From Pseudomonas frederiksbergensis (GTDB lineage Bacteria; Pseudomonadota; Gammaproteobacteria; Pseudomonadales; Pseudomonadaceae), in contig NZ_MOBP01000015.1 in the NCBI RefSeq assembly GCF_003732665.1, forward strand, positions 62,001 to 126,000: DNA of 64,000 bases. The letters run 5' to 3'. This document shows positions 42,626 through 51,722 of this stretch, piece after piece. The notes beneath the pieces were generated by a model. The model was not told the origin of the DNA. It worked only from the letters and a program-made list of their open reading frames with translations, and did not search any database. How positions within the stretch are numbered: the first letter of the stretch is position 1; every line of letters begins with the position of its first letter. The translations under genes and the position numbers were made by a program.

Positions 42626-45457
42626 TTAAACAGTAAAGGCGTCTTGCAACAGTTTTTCCTGCTGCTCAGCGTGCATCGATGCATAACCACAAGCCGGTGC
42701 GGCGGAAGCATCACGGCCGGCGTACTCGAGAACGAGCGCCTTGTTGTGATTGCCCACGATGCGGCGCATGTGGTGTTGGCTGCAGTACCAGGCACCCTGG
42801 TTCATCGGCTCTTCCTGACACCAAACGATATGTTTGAGGTTGGTGTACGGAGCCAGGACTTCGTTCAAGTCGTCCTCAGGGAATGGGTACAGCTGCTCGA
42901 TACGCACGATGGCGATGTCATCACGACCTTCGGCACGGCGTTTTTCCAGCAGGTCGTAGTAGACCTTGCCGCTACACAGAACAATGCGCTCGACCTTTTT
43001 CGGGTCCAGGGCATCGATTTCCGGGATAACGGTCTGGAACGAACCTTCGGCCAGATCTTCCAGGGTCGATATGGCGAGCTTGTGACGCAACAGCGACTTC
43101 GGAGTCAGAACGATCAACGGCTTGCGCAGCGGACGAATAACCTGACGACGCAGCAAGTGATAGATCTGAGCCGGCGTGGTCGGTACTGCTACCTGAATGT
43201 TGTGCTCGGCGCACAGTTGCAGGTAACGCTCCAGACGTGCCGAAGAGTGCTCCGGACCCTGACCTTCATAACCGTGCGGCAGCAGCATGGTCAGACCGCA
43301 GAGACGGCCCCACTTGTGCTCGCCACTGGTGATGAACTGGTCGATTACCACCTGGGCACCGTTGGCGAAATCGCCGAACTGGGCTTCCCAGATCACCAGC
43401 GCTTCAGGCGTGGTGGTCGAGTAACCGTATTCGAACGCCAGTACGGCCTCTTCGGACAGGAACGAATCGTACAAGTCGAAACGTGGCTGACCTTTGTACA
43501 GGTTCTGCAGCGGAATGTAGCTGCCGGCGTCTTTCTGGTTGTGCAGAACAGCGTGACGGTGCGAGAACGTACCGCGGCCGATGTCCTGACCCGTCATGCG
43601 GATCGGGTGACCTTCGAACGCCAGGGTTGCGTACGCCATGGTTTCGGCGTAACCCCAGTTGATCGGCAGGCCGCCGACTTGCATTTTCTGACGGTCTTCG
43701 TAGATTTTCGAGACCTGGCGCTGAACCACGAAGCCTTCCGGAATTTCCAGCAGCTTGGCGGACAGTTCCTGCAAGGTTTTCAGGTCGAAACGCGTGTCGT
43801 GACGTGCAGTCCAGGCGTGGCCCAGGTACGGACGCCAGTCCACGAACAACTCTTTGTTCGGCTCTTTGACCAGGCTTTTCACAACATGCAGACCGTTGTC
43901 CAGCGCGTTGCGGTATTCGTCGATCTTGGCCTGTACGCGTGCATCATCAACCACACCGGCCTGGGTCAGGCGTTCGGCGTACAGCTCACGGGTGGTGCGC
44001 TGCTTGGTGATCTGCTGGTACATCAGAGGCTGGGTGCCGCTAGGCTCGTCAGCTTCGTTGTGGCCGCGACGACGGTAGCAGACCAGGTCGATTACCACGT
44101 CACGCTTGAACTGCATGCGGTAGTCGATGGCCAACTGGGTCACGAACAATACGGCTTCCGGATCATCACCATTCACATGGAGGATCGGCGCCTGGATCAT
44201 TTTCGCGACGTCGGTGGCGTACTCGGTGGAACGCGAGTCCAGCGGGTTGCTGATGGTGAAACCGACCTGGTTGTTGATCACGATGTGCACGGTGCCGCCG
44301 GTCTTGAAACCGCGGGTCTGCGACATCTGGAAGGTTTCCATCACCACGCCTTGACCTGCGAATGCAGCATCACCGTGGATGGAGATCGGCAGAACCTTCT
44401 CGCCGGTAGGGTCGTTACGACGATCCTGACGGGCGCGAACCGAACCCTCGACCACTGGAGATACGATTTCCAGGTGGGACGGGTTGAAGGCCATGGCCAG
44501 GTGAACTTCACCGCCGGCGGTCATGACGTTGGACGAGAAGCCCTGGTGATATTTAACGTCACCGGAACCCAGCTCGACCTTCTTCTTGCCTTCGAACTCG
44601 TCGAACAGCTCGCGCGGGTTCTTGCCGAAGGTGTTGACCAGCACGTTGAGACGGCCACGGTGGGCCATGCCGATGACGATTTCCTTGGTGCCGTAGGAAC
44701 CGGAACGCTGGATCAGCTCATCGAGCATTGGAATCAGGCTCTCGCCGCCTTCCAGGCCGAAACGCTTAGTACCCGGGTATTTGGTGCCCAGGTATTTTTC
44801 CAGGCCTTCACCGGCCGTGACGCGCTCGAGCAGGTGGCTCTTGATGTCGGCAGAGTACGTCGGACGGCCGCGCACGCTTTCCAGACGCTGCTGGAACCAG
44901 TGACGCTGCTCGGAATCGGTGATGTGCGTAAATTCAGCGCCGATGGTGCGGCAATATGTCTGCTGCAACGCTTCGTGAATTTCGCGTAGGCTCGCTTCCT
45001 CTTTGCCGATGAACAGGTCGCCGGCACGGAAGGTCGTATCAAGATCGGCATTGGTCAAGCCGTAATGATTGATCGACAGGTCTGCAGGTGCAGGACGCTG
45101 CCACAGCCCCAGCGGGTCAAGCTGGGCTGCCTGGTGGCCACGCATACGGTAGGCCTGGATCAATCGCAGCACTTCAACTTGCTTCTTCTCGTGCTCACTG
45201 CTCACGCTGCCGGCGGAAACCGGTTGGGCGCGGCGCTGGTTCTTTGCCAGCAAGACGAAATGATCGCGAATCGTGGAGTGCGAAACATCGGTGGCAGTGT
45301 TGCCGTCAGCGGGCAACTTCTGGAAGTAGGTGCGCCACTCTTCTGGCACAGCGTTAGGGTCGTGCAGGTAGAGCTCGTAGAGCTCTTCCACATAGGCAGC
45401 GTTACTACCGGATAGGTAGGCGCTGTTCCACATGCGCTGCATCACGCTTTCTTGCAT
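42626..45457 (-). CDS. sucA: 2-oxoglutarate dehydrogenase E1 component
   Basis: SucA decarboxylates 2-oxoglutarate with thiamine diphosphate. The 943 residues start MQESVMQRMWNSAYLSGSNA, with the E2-binding N-terminal segment. The ThDP motif GDAAFAGQGVVMETFQMSQ lies near residue 365, HVNGDDPEAV near 425, and the C-terminal QEEPMNQGAWYCSQHHMRRI is conserved. Length matches the family. It is 42 bases upstream of sucB, and 260 bases with a hairpin separate it from sdhB. Confidence 0.98.
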   Translation of the reverse strand: MQESVMQRMWNSAYLSGSNAAYVEELYELYLHDPNAVPEEWRTYFQKLPADGNTATDVSHSTIRDHFVLLAKNQRRAQPVSAGSVSSEHEKKQVEVLRLIQAYRMRGHQAAQLDPLGLWQRPAPADLSINHYGLTNADLDTTFRAGDLFIGKEEASLREIHEALQQTYCRTIGAEFTHITDSEQRHWFQQRLESVRGRPTYSADIKSHLLERVTAGEGLEKYLGTKYPGTKRFGLEGGESLIPMLDELIQRSGSYGTKEIVIGMAHRGRLNVLVNTFGKNPRELFDEFEGKKKVELGSGDVKYHQGFSSNVMTAGGEVHLAMAFNPSHLEIVSPVVEGSVRARQDRRNDPTGEKVLPISIHGDAAFAGQGVVMETFQMSQTRGFKTGGTVHIVINNQVGFTISNPLDSRSTEYATDVAKMIQAPILHVNGDDPEAVLFVTQLAIDYRMQFKRDVVIDLVCYRRRGHNEADEPSGTQPLMYQQITKQRTTRELYAERLTQAGVVDDARVQAKIDEYRNALDNGLHVVKSLVKEPNKELFVDWRPYLGHAWTARHDTRFDLKTLQELSAKLLEIPEGFVVQRQVSKIYEDRQKMQVGGLPINWGYAETMAYATLAFEGHPIRMTGQDIGRGTFSHRHAVLHNQKDAGSYIPLQNLYKGQPRFDLYDSFLSEEAVLAFEYGYSTTTPEALVIWEAQFGDFANGAQVVIDQFITSGEHKWGRLCGLTMLLPHGYEGQGPEHSSARLERYLQLCAEHNIQVAVPTTPAQIYHLLRRQVIRPLRKPLIVLTPKSLLRHKLAISTLEDLAEGSFQTVIPEIDALDPKKVERIVLCSGKVYYDLLEKRRAEGRDDIAIVRIEQLYPFPEDDLNEVLAPYTNLKHIVWCQEEPMNQGAWYCSQHHMRRIVGNHNKALVLEYAGRDASAAPACGYASMHAEQQEKLLQDAFTV

Positions 45458-45649
45458 GCTTGGTCACCCTCGGTTAGGGGAACACCACCGGCGTCGACAC
45501 CGAGCAAACTTGCAGAAGTCCGAATGCAGCGACCAAAACAAGCCACTTAGGATCACGCTGATAGTCCGGGTACCAGCCCGGATGCCCCTGCTTGTCTCAT
45601 TTCTTCAAAATAAGAGCCGCAGCTTTATGGGCTGCTGCCCAGGTTAAAA

Positions 45650-45679
45650 CTACGGCGCCGGTTGAAGCCTGCGCCGTAG
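45650..45679 (-). terminator. Hairpin between sdhB and sucA, possible attenuator
   Basis: CTACGGCGC and GCGCCGTAG are perfect nine-base arms with a 12-base loop, followed on the minus strand by TTTTAA. It could partly end sdhCDAB transcripts before sucA. The rest of 45458-45717 shows no gene. Confidence 0.55.
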
Positions 45680-45717
45680 CATCTACGGGTACAACGGTCC
45701 TGCGGTTACAGCCTGTA

Positions 45718-46422
45718 TCACACGCCGCTTTGCAGCAGCATGTTACGTACGTGACCGATGGCCTTAGTCGGGTTCAGGCCTTTCGGACAGACGTTGACGC
45801 AGTTCATGATCCCGCGGCAGCGGAATACGCTGAACGGGTCATCCAGCGAAGACAGACGCTCGGCAGTCTTGGTGTCACGGCTGTCTGCCAGGAAGCGGTA
45901 CGCTTGCAGCAGGGCAGCTGGACCCAGGAACTTGTCCGGGTTCCACCAGAAGGATGGGCACGAGGTCGAGCAGCAAGCGCACAGGATGCACTCGTACAGA
46001 CCGTCGAGCTTTTCACGCTCTTCCGGGGTCTGCAGACGTTCGATGGCCGGAGCCGGCGTGTCGTTCTGCAGGAATGGCTTCACCTTCTCGTATTGCTTGT
46101 AGAAGATGCTCATATCGACGACCAGGTCACGGATAACCGGCAAACCAGGCAGAGGACGAACAACCAGCTTGTTACCTTTTACGACAGAAGACAGCGGCGT
46201 AACGCAGGCCAGGCCGTTTTTGCCGTTGATGTTCATGCCGTCGGAACCGCAAACACCTTCACGGCAAGAGCGACGATAGGAGAAACCTTCGTCCTGCTCT
46301 TTGATGAGGGCCAGCACGTCCAGCACCATCAGGTCTTTACCACCGGTATCGACCTGGAATTCCTGCATGAACGGCGCGGCGTCCTGATCAGGGTTGTAGC
46401 GATAAACACTGACTTTCAACAT
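45718..46422 (-). CDS. sdhB: Succinate dehydrogenase iron-sulfur subunit
   Basis: SdhB relays electrons from SdhA to quinone. In the 234-residue protein, Cys53, Cys58 and Cys73 (CREGVCGSDG region) bind the [2Fe-2S] cluster with Asp61 likely filling the remaining position; Cys145, 148 and 151 (CILCACC) plus Cys212 suit the [4Fe-4S]; Cys155, 202 and 208 suit the [3Fe-4S] cluster. The start at 46422 (MLKVSVYRYNP) has AAGGGTGG upstream; a GTG three codons earlier is less likely. Confidence 0.98.
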   Translation of the reverse strand: MLKVSVYRYNPDQDAAPFMQEFQVDTGGKDLMVLDVLALIKEQDEGFSYRRSCREGVCGSDGMNINGKNGLACVTPLSSVVKGNKLVVRPLPGLPVIRDLVVDMSIFYKQYEKVKPFLQNDTPAPAIERLQTPEEREKLDGLYECILCACCSTSCPSFWWNPDKFLGPAALLQAYRFLADSRDTKTAERLSSLDDPFSVFRCRGIMNCVNVCPKGLNPTKAIGHVRNMLLQSGV

Positions 46423-46433
46423 GGCAGCCACCC

Positions 46434-48209
46434 TTAATAAGTCCGAATCTTAGGTTCAAAAGTCGGAACAGTCTTCGGCGAGAAGTTCACGGCACGCTTG
46501 GTTACGCGCTTGTCACCCGGGAAGTACAGGGTGTGGCACAGCCAGTTTTCGTCGTCGCGATCTTCATAGTCTTCACGGGCGTGAGCGCCGCGGGACTCTT
46601 TGCGGATTTCTGCAGCGATGGCGGTGGCTTCGGCCACTTCCAGCAGGTTTTGCAGTTCCAGCGCTTCGATACGGGCGGTGTTGAACGCCTGGCTCTTGTC
46701 GTTGATCTTGACGTTGGCGATACGGCCACGCAGATCAGCCAACTGAGCGATACCCTTCTGCATGTATTCGCCGGTACGGAACACACCGAAGTAGTTCTGC
46801 ATGCAGCTTTGCAGTTCTTTACGCAGGGTGGCGACGTCTTCGCCTTCGGTCCGCGCGTTCAGGCCGTCGAGACGTGCCAGGGCAGCGTCGATGTCGGACT
46901 GGCGTGGGCGAGCGTAGTCGACGCCTTCTTTCAGGGTCTGTTCCAGGAACAGGCCGGCAGCACGACCGAATACCACCAGGTCGAGCAGCGAGTTGCCGCC
47001 CAGACGGTTGGCACCGTGAACCGATACGCAAGCCACTTCGCCAACAGCGAACAGGCCCGGGATGATCTGGTCAACGCCTTCAGCGTCCTGAGTAATCGCC
47101 TGACCATGAATGTTGGTCGGCACGCCACCCATCATATAGTGGCAGGTTGGAACGACCGGGATCGGCGACACGGCTGGATCGACGTGAGCGAAGGTCTTGG
47201 ACAGTTCCATGATGCCTGGCAGACGGCTGTGCAGAACTTCTTCACCGAGGTGATCGAGTTTCAGCATTACGTGGTCGCCATCCGGACCGCAACCGTTGCC
47301 GGCGATGATTTCTTTAACCATCGAGCGAGCAACCACGTCACGACCAGCCAGGTCTTTGGCGTTCGGAGCATAACGCTCCATGAAACGCTCGCCGTGCTTG
47401 TTGATCAGGTAACCGCCTTCACCGCGGCAGCCTTCTGTAACCAGTACACCGGCGCCGGCGATGCCGGTCGGGTGGAACTGCCACATTTCGATGTCTTGTA
47501 CCGGCACGCCTGCACGCAGCGCCATGCCGACGCCGTCACCGGTGTTGATCAGGGCATTGGTGGTGGACGAGTAGATACGGCCTGCACCGCCGGTCGCCAA
47601 TACGGTGGCGTTCGCGCGGACGTAGGAGGTTTCGCCAGTTTCGATGCAGATGACGATCATGCCGACAAAGGCACCATCTTCGTTCTTCACCAGGTCGACG
47701 CCATAGTATTCGTTGAGGAATACGGTGCCGGCCTTCAGGTTGGCCTGGTACAGGGTGTGCAGCAGTGCATGACCGGTACGGTCGGCAGCAGCGCAGGTAC
47801 GGGCAGCCTGGCCACCTTTACCGAAGTCTTTCGACTGACCGCCGAACGGACGCTGATAAATGCGGCCCTGTTCGGTACGGGAGAACGGCAAACCCATGTG
47901 CTCGAGCTCGAAAACCGCTTCCGGGCCTACGGAACACATGTATTCGATAGCGTCCTGGTCACCGATATAGTCGGAACCCTTGACGGTATCGTACATGTGC
48001 CAGCGCCAGTCATCGTTCGGATCGGCCGAAGCGATGGCGCAGGTGATGCCACCCTGTGCGGATACGGTGTGCGAGCGAGTAGGGAAAACCTTGGTAACCA
48101 CGGCAGTCTTGTGACCGCCCTGTGCCAACTGCAAGGCAGCGCGCATGCCGGCACCGCCACCGCCAACGATGATGGCGTCGAACGAAAGCGTATTAACTGT
48201 AGTAGACAT
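46434..48209 (-). CDS. sdhA: Succinate dehydrogenase flavoprotein subunit
   Basis: SdhA oxidises succinate with covalently bound FAD. The 591 residues start with the dinucleotide fold DAIIVGGGGAGMRAALQLA; the flavinylated His lies in TRSHTVSAQGG; HPTGIAGAGVLVTEGCRGEG is the substrate-site region; and the C terminus carries HAREDYEDRDDENWLCH. Length is typical. It lies between sdhD (3 bases) and sdhB (11 bases) in the operon. Confidence 0.98.
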   Translation of the reverse strand: MSTTVNTLSFDAIIVGGGGAGMRAALQLAQGGHKTAVVTKVFPTRSHTVSAQGGITCAIASADPNDDWRWHMYDTVKGSDYIGDQDAIEYMCSVGPEAVFELEHMGLPFSRTEQGRIYQRPFGGQSKDFGKGGQAARTCAAADRTGHALLHTLYQANLKAGTVFLNEYYGVDLVKNEDGAFVGMIVICIETGETSYVRANATVLATGGAGRIYSSTTNALINTGDGVGMALRAGVPVQDIEMWQFHPTGIAGAGVLVTEGCRGEGGYLINKHGERFMERYAPNAKDLAGRDVVARSMVKEIIAGNGCGPDGDHVMLKLDHLGEEVLHSRLPGIMELSKTFAHVDPAVSPIPVVPTCHYMMGGVPTNIHGQAITQDAEGVDQIIPGLFAVGEVACVSVHGANRLGGNSLLDLVVFGRAAGLFLEQTLKEGVDYARPRQSDIDAALARLDGLNARTEGEDVATLRKELQSCMQNYFGVFRTGEYMQKGIAQLADLRGRIANVKINDKSQAFNTARIEALELQNLLEVAEATAIAAEIRKESRGAHAREDYEDRDDENWLCHTLYFPGDKRVTKRAVNFSPKTVPTFEPKIRTY

Positions 48210-48212
48210 GAA

Positions 48213-48581
48213 TCAGATACCCCAAAGAATCTGCACACCCCAGACGAAGTAGGCGAACATCGCAACGCCGCATACTGCCTGGAAGAGGAAACGTACTGCA
48301 GTCGCGGACTTGCCCAGCGCCATTGGCGTCAGGTAGTCGGTCGCGATGGTCCACATGCCAACCCAGGCGTGTGCGCCCAGGGCCACGAGGGCCAGCAGAC
48401 TGAAGATACGCATTCCGTTGCTTGCATACAGCTCATGCCATTGGACGTAGCCAATGCCAGGGTGCGTAGCGAGGTATCCGATCAGGAAGATGAAATAAGC
48501 CGCGAGAACAACCGCAGACACACGCTGTGCCATCCAGTCATAGAGGCCTGAACGCGACAGGTTCGTAACGCTGGTTACCAT
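48213..48581 (-). CDS. sdhD: Succinate dehydrogenase membrane anchor subunit
   Basis: SdhD, 122 residues with three hydrophobic helices, anchors the enzyme and shapes the quinone and haem b site with SdhC. The start at 48581 (MVTSVTNLSRSGLYDWMAQR) has GGGAG seven bases upstream and overlaps the sdhC stop by seven bases; a TTG two codons earlier is possible. The haem-ligand His is likely in LVALGAHAWVGMWTIATDYL. Confidence 0.95.
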   Translation of the reverse strand: MVTSVTNLSRSGLYDWMAQRVSAVVLAAYFIFLIGYLATHPGIGYVQWHELYASNGMRIFSLLALVALGAHAWVGMWTIATDYLTPMALGKSATAVRFLFQAVCGVAMFAYFVWGVQILWGI

Positions 48582-48961
48582 ATCCAAACTCCCGCCAGAA
48601 CGATCAACACCGCAGACACGGCGATAATGATTTTCGAGCCCAGCTTGCCGCCTTCCAGCGTCTCACCGATGCCCATGTCCATGATCAAGTGGCGCACACC
48701 GGCTACCAGGTGATACAGCAGAGCGGACAGGAGGCCCCATGCTACGAACTTGGCCAGCGGGCTGGTCAAGGTTGCCTTCACGTCGGCAAAACCTTCCTCG
48801 GAACCCAAGGATTTGCTCAATGCGTACAGCATGAAGCCAATGCCCAGGAAGAGGATGATGCCGGAAACACGGTGAAGAAACGACGTAACGCCGGTGATGG
48901 GGAGTTTGATGGTCCTTAGGTCTAGGTTTACAGGTCGTTGGCTTTTCACGGCTTTTTTCAC
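48575..48961 (-). CDS. sdhC: Succinate dehydrogenase cytochrome b556 subunit
   Basis: SdhC, 128 residues with three helices, holds the haem b and quinone site. It begins with GTG (MKKAVKSQRPVNLDLRTIKL). TSFLHRVSGIILFLGIG has the Ser and Arg of the quinone site, and HLVAGVRHLIMDMGIGE carries the haem-ligand His. It is the first gene of the sdh-suc block, so the start region is likely the main control point for the whole set. Confidence 0.96.
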   Translation of the reverse strand: MKKAVKSQRPVNLDLRTIKLPITGVTSFLHRVSGIILFLGIGFMLYALSKSLGSEEGFADVKATLTSPLAKFVAWGLLSALLYHLVAGVRHLIMDMGIGETLEGGKLGSKIIIAVSAVLIVLAGVWIW

Positions 48962-49310
48962 ACTGAAGAGCCCCTAACAATCAGGGCAAAGTTGTTGGGG
49001 AGTGCACTGGTCAGGTAACCACCACCCAGGGATGCGACCCCCAGCAAAGCAGGCCCAAAAGCCCCTGGCGGTCGGTGGCCGAGTATAGACAGTTAGGCTA
49101 CTAATGACAACGCAATCACCTTCCCCTAATAGCTCATTGCACAAGTCGGATAAAAGGCGTAAATGGCAGGTAATTTCGAGGAAAAAGTCGGGTTAAAGCC
49201 TTCTGGAGCAAGACTTTAGGCAAATTGACATTCGAATTTATCTCACTATAGTGGTGCGGGCCCTGCGTGGGGGGTCTGTCTGATGATTTCAAGCATAAAT
49301 AGGAGGCCAC
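48962..49310. other. Divergent control region, sdhC / gltA
   Basis: A 349-base gap between divergent TCA genes. It holds a strong sigma-70 type promoter for gltA (see 49225-49252). The AT-rich stretch 49100-49200 probably holds the sdhC promoter, though no clear match was picked. No coding frame or REP is seen. Confidence 0.6.
49225..49252 (+). promoter_or_regulatory. Sigma-70 promoter of gltA
   Basis: TTGACA (49225-49230) is separated by 16 bases from TATAGT (49247-49252). The likely start of transcription is about 50 bases before the gltA ATG, which has AGGAGG at a good distance. Confidence 0.78.
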
Positions 49311-50600
49311 ATGGCTGACAAAAAAGCGCAGTTGATCATCGAGGGCGCAGCCCCCGTCGAGCTGCCCATTTTAACCGGCACCGTTGGTCCCGATGTAATT
49401 GATGTTCGGGGCCTGACGGCCACGGGCCGTTTCACCTTTGACCCTGGCTTCATGTCGACCGCCTCCTGCGAGTCGAAGATCACCTATATCGACGGCGACA
49501 ACGGCATTCTGCTGCACCGCGGCTACCCGATCGAACAGCTGGCTGAAAAGTCGGACTACCTGGAAACCTGCTATCTGCTGCTCAACGGCGAACTGCCGAC
49601 CGCAGAACAGAAGGCCCAGTTCGTCAGCACCGTGAAGAACCACACCATGGTCCACGAGCAGTTGAAGACCTTCTTCAACGGCTTCCGTCGCGACGCCCAC
49701 CCAATGGCCGTCATGTGCGGTGTAGTCGGCGCCCTCTCGGCCTTCTACCACGACTCCCTCGACATCAATAACCCGCAGCATCGCGAAATCTCCGCGATCC
49801 GCCTGGTTGCCAAGATGCCGACCCTGGCCGCGATGGTTTACAAGTACTCCATGGGCCAACCCATGATGTACCCGCGCAACGACCTGACATACGCGGAAAA
49901 CTTCCTGCACATGATGTTCAACACCCCGTGCGAGATCAAACCGATCAGCCCGGTACTCGCCAAGGCCATGGACCGGATCTTCATCCTCCATGCCGACCAC
50001 GAGCAGAACGCATCGACTTCGACCGTACGCCTGGCCGGTTCTTCGGGTGCCAACCCGTTCGCCTGTATCGCCGCCGGTATCGCTGCACTCTGGGGCCCTG
50101 CCCACGGCGGCGCGAACGAAGCGGTCCTGACCATGCTGGACGAAATTGGCGATGTGTCGAACATCGACAAGTTCATCGCCAAGGCCAAGGACAAGAACGA
50201 TCCGTTCAAATTGATGGGCTTCGGTCACCGGGTTTACAAAAACCGCGACCCACGCGCTACCGTCATGAAACAGACCTGCGACGAAGTGCTGAAGGAACTG
50301 GGGATCAATAACGATCCGCAACTCGAACTGGCCATGCGCCTGGAAGAGATCGCCCTGACCGATCCGTACTTTATCGAGCGCTCGCTGTATCCGAACGTCG
50401 ACTTCTACTCGGGGATCATCCTCAAGGCGATCGGCATTCCGACCAGCATGTTTACGGTGATCTTCGCTTTGGCGCGGACTGTCGGCTGGATCTCCCACTG
50501 GAAAGAAATGCTCTCCAGCCCGTACAAGATTGGCCGTCCGCGCCAGTTGTATACCGGCTACGAGTCGCGTGATATCACCAAGCTGGAAGACCGCAAATAA
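49311..50600 (+). CDS. gltA: Citrate synthase
   Basis: A 429-residue type II (hexameric, NADH-sensitive) citrate synthase. Catalytic His265 lies in WGPAHGGANEAV, His306 in MGFGHRVYKNRDPRA, and the Asp near 363 in PNVDFYSGIIL. HADHEQNASTSTVR precedes them. Ribosome site AGGAGG lies seven bases upstream. It diverges from sdhC and ends at a strong terminator, after which the composite repeat starts. Confidence 0.98.
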   Translation: MADKKAQLIIEGAAPVELPILTGTVGPDVIDVRGLTATGRFTFDPGFMSTASCESKITYIDGDNGILLHRGYPIEQLAEKSDYLETCYLLLNGELPTAEQKAQFVSTVKNHTMVHEQLKTFFNGFRRDAHPMAVMCGVVGALSAFYHDSLDINNPQHREISAIRLVAKMPTLAAMVYKYSMGQPMMYPRNDLTYAENFLHMMFNTPCEIKPISPVLAKAMDRIFILHADHEQNASTSTVRLAGSSGANPFACIAAGIAALWGPAHGGANEAVLTMLDEIGDVSNIDKFIAKAKDKNDPFKLMGFGHRVYKNRDPRATVMKQTCDEVLKELGINNDPQLELAMRLEEIALTDPYFIERSLYPNVDFYSGIILKAIGIPTSMFTVIFALARTVGWISHWKEMLSSPYKIGRPRQLYTGYESRDITKLEDRK

Positions 50601-50636
50601 GGCTTGTCTTGCGATAACGTCTTAAGTTGTACCGGG

Positions 50637-50666
50637 AACGGCCTCTATTTATTAGAGGCCGTTTTT
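50637..50666 (+). terminator. Rho-independent terminator of gltA
   Basis: AACGGCCTCT pairs with AGAGGCCGTT around ATTTATT and is followed by T5. Confidence 0.94.
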
Positions 50667-50700
50667 GTTTGTGCTGGATTATTGAGTCCTTGATCGGGGG

Positions 50701-51508
50701 CATATCCGTTTTTTCGGTAACGGCTTCCTATGGTTTCGCTCTTACAGCGAGTCACTTTCGAAAAGCGCGAAAGTAACCAAAGCGCTTTTGCCCCTTTCGT
50801 TCGGTGCCTCGCCTAGGCTCGGCATGCCCTCGCTCCGGTCCTGCTCCGTGGGCCCGCCGCCATCGGCCATCCATGGCCGGGGGCGGCTAACCCGGCATCC
50901 ATGCCGGGTTGCCCACTACGCAGAACCTCCACTCGGCCTCTCGAGGGGGCGTGCATCGCACGGCGAGGCGGCCTACCGGCAGGCCTGTTTTACCTGCGCG
51001 TACACCCGACCGACCGCTCGTTCCCACGCTCCGCGTGGGAATGCATCCCGTGACGCTCCGCGTCACCATTGCGAAGAACTCAAGCCTCGCGTCGACAGCG
51101 GAACGCAGAGCGTCCCCGGCGGCATTCCCACGCAGAGCATGGGAACGATCAGCGATCAGCCCCGCGCAGCGTCGTAAAGCCAGGTCGGCCCGCAGGCCGC
51201 CTCGCTTTAGCTTGGCTTGTGATCTTGATCTACCCGCCCCTTCGGAAGGCTGAGTGGAGGTGTTCATCTGGGGGGCAGGCGCGAAGCGCCGTTCGACGAA
51301 GTCGAACACATCGAGAGGAGGTCGAAGCGAAGCCGACCGGAGGCGATGCCCCCAGATGAATACCGGAACGAAGGCACGCCGAGCCTAAGCGAGGGGCCGG
51401 ACGCTCGGGGCGAGCCTTTTTTTGCTTACTTTATTTTGGCGTTTGAAAAAAAAGTGAGTCGCCGTAAGGGCGAAACCCTAAGTGGCCGTTACCGCAGCAA
51501 CGGATATG
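50701..51508. repeat. Composite palindromic element, two divergent arms of about 270-315 bases
   Basis: The left arm (50701-50974) and the complement of the right arm (51194-51508) share ordered blocks: CATATCCGTT..CGGTAACGG at the ends, GGTTTCGC-CTTAC-GCGA about 30 bases in, CTCGC-TAGGCTCGGC-TGCC near 107-114 bases in, AACCTCCACTC-GCCT near 231-247, and GCGAGGCGGCC near 262-303. Between blocks the sequence differs. The centre (51016-51150) is a GATCGTTCCC-type repeat. Both arms hold further small hairpins, such as CCCGGCATCCATGCCGGG. Open frames inside lack coding character. The 50601-51722 gap thus contains no gene. Confidence 0.8.
51016..51150. repeat. GATCGTTCCC-type palindromic repeat nested in the composite element
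   Basis: It runs from GCTCGTTCCCACGCTCCGCG to GCATGGGAACGATC, with inner palindromes GACGCTCCGCGTC and GCGGAACGCAGAGCG. It is the most diverged of the three copies in the window and sits exactly between the two arms. Confidence 0.88.
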
Positions 51509-51540
51509 TACCCAATCAACAAATAACAGGTCGGCTACCA

Positions 51541-51645
51541 GGCCGCCTTCGCAGGCAAGCCAGCTCCCACATTTGATCGGGGTACATCCGCGACAAAAAC
51601 GTCAGCAGTGAGGCCGCCTTCGCGAGCAAGCCCGCTCCCACAGGG
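51541..51645. repeat. Two REP units in direct orientation
   Basis: GGCCGCCTTCGCAGGCAAGCCAGCTCCCAC (quoted in part; 51541-51570) and the canonical unit at 51612-51645 point the same way, unlike the inverted pairs elsewhere. The first has drifted (GCAGGC for GCGAGC, CAGC for CCGC). Confidence 0.85.
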
Positions 51646-51664
51646 TCCGATAATCGCCCATAAA

Positions 51665-51695
51665 AAAATGCCCCAATCTCTCGACCAGGGCATTT
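51665..51695 (-). terminator. Rho-independent terminator of actP
   Basis: AAATGCCC pairs with GGGCATTT around a 15-base loop; A-rich on the exit side of the complementary strand gives a T run for the minus-strand transcript. Confidence 0.8.
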
Positions 51696-51722
51696 CTAAT
51701 TAGCGCAGCTTATATAAAGGCC

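Noticed and set aside
41450..44989. Very long open frame (about 1,180 codons) antisense to sucA and sucB
   Set aside because: It mirrors the codon pattern of the highly biased sense genes; the product is low in recognisable domains and has no ribosome site. High GC makes such antisense frames common.
46533..48551. Long antisense frame over sdhA and sdhD
   Set aside because: Same shadow effect; the sense frame encodes an unmistakable succinate dehydrogenase.
50788..51576. Several open frames inside the composite palindrome with Arg/Ser/Pro-rich products
   Set aside because: They translate palindromic repeats (for example HAPRGNAS and RRAWER segments, the type sometimes filed as DUF1534) and lack coding bias.
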